Source: Streptomyces sp. DH24 (GTDB taxonomy: Bacteria; Actinomycetota; Actinomycetes; Streptomycetales; Streptomycetaceae). Taken from it: a stretch of 64,000 nt of DNA. Of this stretch, positions 57,927 through 64,000 are shown piece by piece. Where the stretch lies: contig NZ_JARVKW010000019.1 of NCBI RefSeq assembly GCF_029813775.1, forward strand, positions 1 to 64,000, in the 5' to 3' direction. The stretch's first letter is position 1, and every line of letters starts with the position of its first letter. The notes below the pieces were generated by a model. It did no database searches, had not been told where the DNA came from, and saw only the letters and a list, made by a program, of their open reading frames with translations. The position numbers and the translations under genes are program-made.

Positions 57927-58681
57927 GCGGGCCGGGCCCCGCCCTGCCCCGTCCGCTGCCCGGCGCGGTCGGGCTGTCCCACCTGAGCCCGTACGACTGG
58001 GAGGCCGCCGACGGCGTGTGCGGCGGCAGCCCTCACCTGCACCTGGTGTGCACGGAGGCGTACGTCGTCACCGGCGGGCGCGGCGCGGTGCACACCCTGG
58101 GCGCCGACGGCCACCGGGAGATCCCGCTGGAGCCCGGCTCGGTCGCCTGGTTCACGCCGGGCACCGTGCACCGCATGGTCCAGGGAGCCGGCCTGCGCGT
58201 CACCGTGCTGATGCAGAACAGCGGCCTGCCCGAGGCCGGGGACGCCGTGTTCACCTTCCCGCCCGAGGTGCTCGCCGACCCCGACGCGTACGCCGCGGCG
58301 GCGTCCTTTCCGCCGGGCACGGGGCCGGACGCGGAAACCGCCGCGCGGCGCCGCCGGGACCTCGCCGTCGAGGGTTACCTCGCGCTGCGCGAGGCCGCCG
58401 AGGCCGGGGACCTCGGTCCGTTCCTCGGCTTCCAGCGCGCCGCCGCCCGTCTCGTGCGGGACAAGGTGCCCCGCTGGCGCGAGCTGTGGCGGGCCGGCGC
58501 GCTGGCCACCGCCGAGCGCACCGGCGCGCACCTCAACGCGCTGGAGACCGACGACCCCGCCCACCTCGCCGAGGCCGCCGCGTACGAGACCACGCCCACG
58601 CGCCGCGGCGGCCTCGGCATGTGCGGCCGCCGCGACGAGTACGCGCTGCCGGGCACCACCGCGCCCCGGGGCGAGGAGTAG
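57923..58681 (+). CDS. Cupin domain protein
   Basis: A 252-residue protein with a cupin fold in residues 15-100 (GGSPHLHLVCTEAYVVTGGRG, PGSVAWFTPGTVHRM) that likely binds a metal, and a helical C-terminal part. GTG at 57923 overlaps the PmoA stop (GTGA); GTG at 57920 is an equal alternative. As third gene of the Gfo/PmoA operon it may be a sugar isomerase or binding protein; no catalytic role is shown. Confidence 0.85.
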   Translation: MSGPGPALPRPLPGAVGLSHLSPYDWEAADGVCGGSPHLHLVCTEAYVVTGGRGAVHTLGADGHREIPLEPGSVAWFTPGTVHRMVQGAGLRVTVLMQNSGLPEAGDAVFTFPPEVLADPDAYAAAASFPPGTGPDAETAARRRRDLAVEGYLALREAAEAGDLGPFLGFQRAAARLVRDKVPRWRELWRAGALATAERTGAHLNALETDDPAHLAEAAAYETTPTRRGGLGMCGRRDEYALPGTTAPRGEE

Positions 58682-58742
58682 GACCCCGCGCGGGACCCGG
58701 GCTTGCCCGGCACCGGCGCCCGGCAGCCGGGTTCAGGACGGA

Positions 58743-59042
58743 TCAGGCGTGCGCGTCCCGGTTCCGTATGCCGTCCCAGATGGTGGCGTCGTCGGCCGGG
58801 CGGCGCTCGCGTTCCTTCTTGCGGCGGCGGTGCGTCCTCGCCGCCGACATCAGCGCCAGACCCAGGCAGAAGATCAGCGCCAGCGCGAGGCCGGAGCAGA
58901 AGACGGCCAGCGTGTTCATGGTCGCGATCTCCTGGCCCAGGACCGACACCGTGTACTCGGGGCCGCCGGACAGATTGTCGGCGATCACGAGGACGGTGAA
59001 GGCGGCCGAGCCCGCGAGGAGCAGTAGTCCGAGGATCAGCAT
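58743..59042 (-). CDS. Small membrane protein with two helices
   Basis: A 99-residue protein: an N-terminal helix (LILGLLLLAGSAAFTVLVIA), an outer loop (GGPEYTVSVLGQEIATMN), a second helix (LAVFCSGLALALIFCLGLAL) and a basic tail (HRRRKKERERR). It is a widespread Streptomyces hypothetical, no function known. AGGGGAG directly abuts an ATG at 59051, too close, but is nine bases from the ATG at 59042, so I use the latter. Confidence 0.75.
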   Translation of the reverse strand: MLILGLLLLAGSAAFTVLVIADNLSGGPEYTVSVLGQEIATMNTLAVFCSGLALALIFCLGLALMSAARTHRRRKKERERRPADDATIWDGIRNRDAHA

Positions 59043-59152
59043 CCGAGTCATCTCCCCTGCTAGTCGTGCCGTCCCCGGGTACCCGCCGCCGCCCGCGCCT
59101 ACCGTCTCGAACCCGCACGCATGACTGCCCGATCGCTGCCTACTCGTGCCGT

Positions 59153-60916
59153 GTGACTCGGTCCAACGACGAGGTCGGCGCGCTGTTCTCCGAGTACGCC
59201 GACCTGATCTCGATCACCGGCGGGGACGCGTTCCGGGCACGCGTCTACGAAAAGGCCGCCCGTGCCATCGCGGGCCACCACGCCGACGTCGCGAAACTCG
59301 ACGTCAAAGGGCTCCAGGAGATTCCCGGCGTCGGCGCGTCCATCGCCGAGAAGGTCGTCGAGTACTTCCGCGAGGGCAGCGTCTCCGCGGTCGAGGAACT
59401 ACGGGCCAGGATCCCCGCCGGGGTGCGTCGGCTGACCGCCGTCCCCACCCTCGGCCCCAAGAAGGCCCTCGTGCTGTACGAGGAACTGGGCATCGCCTCC
59501 GTCGAGGAACTCACCGACGCCGTCCACGCCGAACGGCTGCGCGACCTCAAGGGCTTCGGGCCGAAGACCGAGGAGAACATCCTGCACGGCATCGCCCTGC
59601 TCCAGTCCTCAGGCGACCGTGTCCTGCTCGACGCGGCGACCGGCCTCGCCGAGGACGTCGTCGCCGCGCTGTCCCGCGTGCGGGGCTGCCGCGACTGCGC
59701 CTACGCCGGCTCCCTGCGCCGCTTCCGGGAGACCGTCGGCGACATCGACGTCCTCGCGGCGGCGACGGACTCGGCGCCGCTGATGCGGGCGTTCACGGAA
59801 CTGCCGTACGTCACCGAGGTCGTCGCGCACGGCCCCACCAAGACGTCGGTGCGCACCAATCGCGGACTCGCCGTCGACCTGCGCGTCGTACCGCCGGACT
59901 CCTGGGGCGCGGCCCTGCAGTACTTCACCGGCTCCAAGGCCCACAACATCCGCACCCGGGAACTCGCCCTGCACCAGGGGCTCAAGCTCTCCGAGTACGG
60001 CCTGTTCGACGCCGAGAGCGGGGAGAAGACCGTCTCCAGGACCGAGGAGGACGTCTACGCCCGGCTCGGCCTGCCGTGGATCCCGCCGCCACTGCGCGAG
60101 GACCGCGGCGAGATCGAGGCCGGGCTGCGCGGCGAGCTGCCCGACCTGGTGCGCGAGACGGACATCCGCGGCGACCTGCACACCCACACCGACCTCACCG
60201 ACGGCCTCGCCCCGCTGGAGGAGATGGTCGCCGCCGCGGCCGAGCGCGGCTACGCCTACTACGCGGTCACCGACCACGCCCCCAACCTGTACATGCAACG
60301 CATGACCGACGACCGGATGCTCGCCCAGCGCGAGCGGGTCCGGGAACTCGACGGGGCGTACGGCAGGCGGCGCGGCGGGCGCGCGGGCATGCGGCTGCTG
60401 CACGGCACCGAGCTCAACATCGATCCGGACGGCGAGGTCGACTGGCCGGCGGAGTTCCTGGCCGGCTTCGACCTGTGCGTGGCCTCCGTGCACTCGCACT
60501 TCAACCAGGACCGCGACGCCCTGACCCGGCGCATCGTCCGCGCCTGCGAGAACCCCCACGTCAACATCATCGGCCACCCCACGACCCGCCTCATCGGCAG
60601 GCGGCCCGGCGTCGACGCCGACCTCGACGCGGTGTTCGAGGCCTGCGCCCGCACCGGCACGGCCCTGGAGGTCAACGCCCACCCGGACCGGCTCGACCTG
60701 CGCGACGAGGACATCCTGCGGGCCCGGCGGCACGGAGTGAAGTTCGCCGTCGACAGCGACGCCCACGCCGTCCTCCACCTGGCCCACCTGCGCTACGGCA
60801 TCGGCACCGCGCAGCGCGGCTGGCTCACCAAGGACGACGTGATCAACACCTGGCCGGAGGCCCGGCTGCGCCGCTTCCTGCGCAAGGGACGCGCGAAAGG
60901 CCGCCCGGCGTCCTGA
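59153..60916 (+). CDS. polX: PolX family DNA polymerase / PHP phosphoesterase
   Basis: A 587-residue repair polymerase. Helix-hairpin-helix segments (LQEIPGVGASIAEKVVEYF, LKGFGPKTEENIL) are followed by the polymerase-beta palm with GSLRR and GDIDVL (metal Asps near residues 200-202) and a C-terminal PHP domain (GDLHTHTDLTDG, TDHAPN, HPTTRLIG, DSDAH) that gives 3'-5' exonuclease or phosphatase activity. GTG at 59153 is preferred because the conserved N-terminus starts there. The last codons already belong to a 20-bp tandem repeat that continues downstream. Confidence 0.93.
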   Translation: MTRSNDEVGALFSEYADLISITGGDAFRARVYEKAARAIAGHHADVAKLDVKGLQEIPGVGASIAEKVVEYFREGSVSAVEELRARIPAGVRRLTAVPTLGPKKALVLYEELGIASVEELTDAVHAERLRDLKGFGPKTEENILHGIALLQSSGDRVLLDAATGLAEDVVAALSRVRGCRDCAYAGSLRRFRETVGDIDVLAAATDSAPLMRAFTELPYVTEVVAHGPTKTSVRTNRGLAVDLRVVPPDSWGAALQYFTGSKAHNIRTRELALHQGLKLSEYGLFDAESGEKTVSRTEEDVYARLGLPWIPPPLREDRGEIEAGLRGELPDLVRETDIRGDLHTHTDLTDGLAPLEEMVAAAAERGYAYYAVTDHAPNLYMQRMTDDRMLAQRERVRELDGAYGRRRGGRAGMRLLHGTELNIDPDGEVDWPAEFLAGFDLCVASVHSHFNQDRDALTRRIVRACENPHVNIIGHPTTRLIGRRPGVDADLDAVFEACARTGTALEVNAHPDRLDLRDEDILRARRHGVKFAVDSDAHAVLHLAHLRYGIGTAQRGWLTKDDVINTWPEARLRRFLRKGRAKGRPAS

Positions 60917-61056
60917 ACGGCCGTCCGGCGTCCTGAACGGCCGTCCGGCGTCTGACACGGCCGTCCGGCGACTGCCCGGACCTCGTCCGGCGCAGGATCA
61001 CCGTCCGGCGCCCGGCTGGATCATCGTCCGGCGTCCGGCGGATCACCGTCCGGTGG
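60901..61056 (+). repeat. 20-bp tandem repeat after polX
   Basis: CCGTCCGGCG plus ten variable bases, in exact 20-bp steps at 60901, 60921, 60941, 60961 and 61001, shifted by 2-4 bases at 60981, 61021 and 61041. The units at 60901 and 60921 are nearly identical and contain TCCTGAACGG, so the polX stop codon is duplicated. Confidence 0.85.
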
Positions 61057-61163
61057 CGGGACGGGCCGCCGCGATCCGGTTCGCCTTCCGCGGGTACCCG
61101 GCACGGGCGGAGTTCGAGACAGCGGCCCACGGGGCCGACCGGTCCGAGGAAACGGGTGATTTC

Positions 61164-61829
61164 ATGATCTCCGAGATGGTGTCGGTGCCCGCCGACCGTG
61201 TCACGCTCGGGGGCGATCTCGTCGTCCCGGCGCGGGCCCGGGCGATAGTGCTGATCGCGCACGGCATCGACAGCCCTCGGCACAGTCCGGGCAGCCGTAC
61301 GGTCACCGCCGCGCTGCACCGGGCGGGCTTCGGCACGCTGTCGCTCGACCTGCTCAGCGAGGCCGAGGACCGCGGCGTCACCCCGGAGGGCGACCGGCGC
61401 TTCGACGTCCGGCTGCTGGGCCGCCGCGCCGCCGCCGGCACCGACTGGCTGAAGGCCCAGCCCGAGACGCGGACGCTGCCCATCGCCCTGTTCGGCTCGG
61501 GCGTCGAGTCGGCGGCCGTCCTGGAGGCCGCCGCGGAACTGCCCGACCGGGCGCTGACCGCCGTCGTCTGGGGCGCCCGGCCCGACCTGGCGGGCGACGC
61601 GCTCGGCCGCATCCGGGTACCGGTGCTGTTCGTCGAGGGCGACCGGGACCCGGGCCTGCTGCGCCTCGACCAGCAGGCCGCGGACCGGATCCCGGCGGCC
61701 AACGCGGTCCGCGTCGTGCGGGACGCGGGGCCGCTGTTCCAGGAGCCCGGCGCGCTGGACGAGGTGGTGGCCCTGGCCACGGCGTGGTGCGACGAGCAGC
61801 TGCGCGGCGGGACGGACACCGGCCGCTGA
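61164..61829 (+). CDS. Alpha/beta hydrolase (dienelactone hydrolase-like), active site altered
   Basis: A 221-residue protein of the small alpha/beta hydrolase type common near phosphoribosyltransferases in actinomycetes. IVLIAHGIDSPRHSPGSR, FGTLSLDLLSEAEDR and RIRVPVLFVEGDRDP fit, but the nucleophile elbow reads LFGSGVESAAV where G-x-S-x-G is expected, and the final catalytic His region is weak (RDAGPLFQEPGALDE). It may be inactive. I use the ATG at 61164; an ATG at 61053 would add 37 residues within the tandem-repeat zone. Repeats flank both sides. Confidence 0.78.
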   Translation: MISEMVSVPADRVTLGGDLVVPARARAIVLIAHGIDSPRHSPGSRTVTAALHRAGFGTLSLDLLSEAEDRGVTPEGDRRFDVRLLGRRAAAGTDWLKAQPETRTLPIALFGSGVESAAVLEAAAELPDRALTAVVWGARPDLAGDALGRIRVPVLFVEGDRDPGLLRLDQQAADRIPAANAVRVVRDAGPLFQEPGALDEVVALATAWCDEQLRGGTDTGR

Positions 61830-61913
61830 CTGGCGCGTGCGGGACGGGACGGACACCGACCGCTGACGCGCACGTGCGCGACGGAAGGTACACCGGCCGC
61901 TGACGCGCGCGGC
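61811..61913 (+). repeat. Degenerate 32-37-bp tandem repeat after the hydrolase gene
   Basis: Three units (61811-61842, 61843-61879, 61880-61913) around GACGGACACCGGCCGCTGAC and GCGCGTGCG. The first contains the hydrolase stop codon, so the gene end is again part of the repeat. Confidence 0.7.
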
Positions 61914-61963
61914 GCCGGCGGCCGGGGCAGTGGCACCCGGGGACGGGCCCCGCGACCCGCGGC

Positions 61964-63028
61964 TCAGCGCGGGCCGTAGGCCTTCGGCAGGCGCATGCCG
62001 CGTTCGGCCATGACGGTGCGGAGCCGGTCCGGGTAGTCCGTGATGATGCCGTCCACCCCGAGGTCGATCAGCGCCTCCATGGTCGCCGGGTCGTTGCACG
62101 TCCACGGCACGACCTTCAGGCCCCTCGCGTGCGCGGCGTCGACCATCGCCCGGTCGGGGTAGAAGCGGAAGCCGGGGTCGCCGACCTTGCCGCTCTGCGG
62201 GAAGCCGTAGTTGGGCGAGAGCGCCGTCACGCCGGGGACGGCCGCGGCGGCCTTCACGAAGTCGCCGTCGTGGTCGTCGACGTCGATCCCGCCCAGCCAG
62301 GGGGACGCGCCGGGCTTGCCGACCTGGAGGAAGTCGTAGTTGGTGAGCGCCACCAGCGGCCACCCGGGGGCGAGCCGGTGCATCGCCTTCAGCGCGCCCC
62401 AGTCGAAGGACTGCACGGTGACCTGGTCCTCGATGCCCGAGGCGCGGATCTCCTCGTACACCCGGCGCACGAACAACTCGCGCGGCGCGGTCTGTTCGGG
62501 GGCGCCCGCCTCGACCTTCGTCTCGACGTTGAGGGTGACCTGCTTGGCCCTGTGGCTCCTGACGAGGCCCAGGACGTCCTTGAGCTCGATCATGCGGTGG
62601 CCCCGGACGACCTCCTGCCCGGGGTGGCCCGCCAACTGCTGGAACCCGCAGTCCATGGTGCGGATCTGCGCCAGCGTCAGGTCCTTGATGTACTTGCCGA
62701 CATACGGGTACATCGGGTCGCCCGCCACGACCGGTGCCGTGTCCCGGCACTTCTGCGGGCTGACCTGCCGGTCGTGCGTGACGACGACCTTCTCGTCCTT
62801 GGTGACCTGGGTGTCCAGTTCCAGGGTGGACACGCCGAGCCGCAGCGCCTTGGCGAAGCCCTCCAGGGAGCTCTCCGTCGTCAGGCCGAGACCGCCGCGG
62901 TGCGCCTGGAGGTCGAAGTGGGTCTTCTGCGGCGGTACGTGCGGGCCACCGGGCGGTGCCGCGTGCGCGGTCGCGGGGACGGCGAACAGGGCGGCCAGGG
63001 CACAGGTGAGCAGTCGTCTGGAGGGCAT
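61964..63028 (-). CDS. Secreted glycerophosphodiester phosphodiesterase
   Basis: A 354-residue exported enzyme that should release glycerol 3-phosphate from glycerophosphodiesters outside the cell. Signal peptide MPSRRLLTCALAALFAVP with a likely cut after AHA (residue 23). HRGG (His43), STLELDTQVTKDE and VVTHD supply the metal and catalytic residues; VDGIITDYPDRLRTV closes the barrel. GAGTGAGG precedes the ATG at 63028. Together with the cytosolic member at 18675 it provides both extracellular and intracellular activity. Confidence 0.92.
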   Translation of the reverse strand: MPSRRLLTCALAALFAVPATAHAAPPGGPHVPPQKTHFDLQAHRGGLGLTTESSLEGFAKALRLGVSTLELDTQVTKDEKVVVTHDRQVSPQKCRDTAPVVAGDPMYPYVGKYIKDLTLAQIRTMDCGFQQLAGHPGQEVVRGHRMIELKDVLGLVRSHRAKQVTLNVETKVEAGAPEQTAPRELFVRRVYEEIRASGIEDQVTVQSFDWGALKAMHRLAPGWPLVALTNYDFLQVGKPGASPWLGGIDVDDHDGDFVKAAAAVPGVTALSPNYGFPQSGKVGDPGFRFYPDRAMVDAAHARGLKVVPWTCNDPATMEALIDLGVDGIITDYPDRLRTVMAERGMRLPKAYGPR

Positions 63029-63327
63029 CGCAACCTCACTCGGGTCGGTCGGGGCCCCGCAGACGCTAATGGCAGCGCGGGCGTGCGCAACGGCCCGGAG
63101 GTGAGGGTGTCGTGAACGCCGGGGGAACTCAGCCCGCGCGCCGGAGCGCCTCGCGCCTCGCCCGCCGCCGCGCGCGGTCGCGGTGCCGCGCGGTCGCGGT
63201 GCCGCAGGTGATCAGGGTTCCGTTGTGGCCCGTGGTGCCGCATGGTGGTCGAGGTCCCGTCGTGCGGCGTGACCCCGTCCCGCACCAGCCCGGCCGGTCC
63301 GCGGACCGACGGCGCCCCGGCACGGCC
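63029..63327. other. First part of a 580-bp gene-free region
   Basis: No gene is supported. Open frames here are composition artefacts (Arg/Ala-rich, no ribosome site). It holds the promoter of the secreted phosphodiesterase on the minus strand and short repeats such as GCCGCGCGGTCGCGGTGCCG in two partial copies near 63172-63210. Confidence 0.5.
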
Positions 63328-63416
63328 GTACGGGCGACGGGGCGTGGGCGTATGGGCGACGGGGCGTGGGCGTATGGGCGACGGGGCGTGGGCGAGGCGG
63401 GCGACGAGGCGTGGGC
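63328..63416 (+). repeat. 22-bp direct tandem repeat, three units plus one diverged
   Basis: Units 63328-63349, 63350-63371 and 63372-63393 (GTATGGGCGACGGGGCGTGG followed by GC; the first has C for T), then a 23-bp diverged unit 63394-63416. No unique spacers, so not a CRISPR array. Confidence 0.92.
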
Positions 63417-63560
63417 GAGGGGGGTGGCGTCGGGGGAGGCGGCCGTCCGGCGGGGACGGCGGTGCGAGGCCCCCGCCCCCGCGCAGTGCCGCACTGCGCC
63501 GCCGCCGGTCGGCGTGAGGCCGCCCGCCGACCGGTGAGTGGTCGACGGGCGGAGTCCGCT

Positions 63561-63604
63561 TTGTCTCAGCGTTGCCTCAGCGTTGCCTCAGCATTGTCCC
63601 AGGG
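63561..63604 (+). repeat. 11-bp tandem repeat, four units
   Basis: TTGTCTCAGCG, TTGCCTCAGCG, TTGCCTCAGCA and TTGTCCCAGGG follow each other without gap, ending 5 bp from the stop codon of the copper ATPase gene. One unit equals about one helical turn. Confidence 0.85.
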
Positions 63605-63609
63605 GTGTG

Positions 63610-64000
63610 TCAGGCCTCGGCCCGGAAGGACCGCAGCCGCAGGGAGTTGCCGACGACGAAGACCGAGGAGAAGGCCATCGCCGCGCCCGCGATCATCGGG
63701 TTGAGCAGCCCGGCCGCCGCGAGCGGCAGCGCGGCCACGTTGTAGGCGAACGCCCAGAACAGGTTGGAGCGGATGGTGCCCAGCGTGCGGCGGGACAGCC
63801 GGATGGCGTCCGCCGCGGCCCGCAGGTCACCGCGCACCAGCGTCAGGTCGCCCGCCTCGATCGCCGCGTCCGTCCCGGTGCCCATGGCGAGCCCCAGGTC
63901 GGCCTGGGCGAGCGCCGCCGCGTCGTTGACGCCGTCACCGACCATCGCGACCGAACGTCCCTCGCCCTGCAGCCGCTTGACGACGTCGACCTTGTCCTGC
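63610..64000 (-). CDS. Copper-type P-ATPase, C-terminal part (runs off the window)
   Basis: The last 130 residues or so of a heavy-metal P-type ATPase; the frame is open to the window end. MVGDGVNDAAALAQADLGLAMG is the hinge motif and AGAAMAFSSVFVVGNSLRLR the last helix with the Met-x-x-Ser-Ser pattern that marks Cu(I) pumps of the CopA group. The upstream part, with the CPC and DKTGT motifs, lies outside. It differs from the CtpI-like pump at the other window end. Confidence 0.93.
   Translation of the reverse strand, partial: QDKVDVVKRLQGEGRSVAMVGDGVNDAAALAQADLGLAMGTGTDAAIEAGDLTLVRGDLRAAADAIRLSRRTLGTIRSNLFWAFAYNVAALPLAAAGLLNPMIAGAAMAFSSVFVVGNSLRLRSFRAEA

Noticed and set aside
63328..63416. 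CRISPR array
   Set aside because: Units are contiguous 22-mers without unique spacers and no cas gene is near.
63561..63604. PhoP box
   Set aside because: The 11-bp period matches PhoP direct repeats, but the units lack GTTCACC and lie downstream of a gene end.
1..64000. tRNA, rRNA, transposase, integrase or phage genes
   Set aside because: I looked for their typical sequences and protein motifs and saw none; short or divergent tRNA-like elements could still be missed without a covariance search.

Overview
The window is a stretch of a very GC-rich actinobacterial chromosome, almost certainly from a Streptomyces or close relative. Support comes from GTG/TTG starts with purine-rich ribosome binding sites, many leaderless genes with a TANNNT -10 box 6-8 nt before the start codon, a mycothiol-dependent isomerase family gene, a long-form GAPDH, and several small protein families that I know mainly from Streptomyces (DUF305/LVIVD pair, DUF5134, DUF6421, DUF6986, DUF6332-like). 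I see no rRNA, tRNA, insertion sequence, prophage or CRISPR array, so it reads as ordinary chromosomal territory with accessory modules.

Layout. 0-14 kb: a large CtpI-like P-type ATPase, a purine/uracil-type (NCS2) permease, a ferredoxin-NADP reductase, the divergent DUF305 lipoprotein / LVIVD-repeat protein pair, a TetR regulator with an autoregulatory palindrome, a HAD hydrolase, a PAP2 phosphatase, an M56 peptidase and a DUF5134 membrane protein. 14-19.4 kb: a FUSC exporter coupled to its MarR regulator, two VOC proteins, a GNAT acetyltransferase and a glycerophosphodiester phosphodiesterase. 19.6-24.3 kb: a tightly coupled DUF6421 - SDR - threonine aldolase operon, then a leaderless transglutaminase-like / B3-B4 operon whose promoter lies inside a 20-bp inverted repeat. 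24.4-29.1 kb: PlsC, then a sulfur/redox group (DUF4395, thioredoxin, a flavin reductase preceded by a 26-codon leader peptide ending in Cys-Pro-Gly-Cys), then etfBA with a strong terminator. 29.2-33.6 kb: a DUF6986/HpcH-like lyase, a Ser/Thr kinase and a conserved protein of unknown function. 33.6-38 kb: a LacI regulator, a ROK sugar kinase and an alpha-galactosidase that seems to have lost its signal peptide. 38-45.3 kb: a kinase-NUDIX fusion, an MBL hydrolase, an M20 dipeptidase, a geranylgeranyl-reductase-like flavoprotein and a two-component system. 45.3-48.7 kb: a divergent MarR/MFS pair, a maleylpyruvate isomerase family protein and a cold shock protein. 48.8-52.6 kb: a stress-type cluster (phosphoribosyltransferase, esterase, GlsB-like protein with a probable frameshift, SDR, tiny acidic protein). 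52.6-64 kb: an MFS exporter, GAPDH, a LacI-operator-controlled Gfo/Idh/MocA - PmoA - cupin operon, PolX, a hydrolase, a secreted glycerophosphodiesterase and the C-terminal end of a copper-type P-ATPase that runs off the window.

Working together: the NCS2 permease and the DUF6986 gene share an upstream motif that suggests joint control, perhaps in purine catabolism. The LacI/ROK/alpha-galactosidase and the Gfo/PmoA/cupin groups are sugar-utilisation modules. The 50-52.5 kb group is consistent with general stress adaptation. Across the window three related palindromic repeats sit in intergenic gaps next to promoters, and degenerate tandem repeats (11, 15, 20, 22, 33 and 36 bp) concentrate between 47 and 64 kb.
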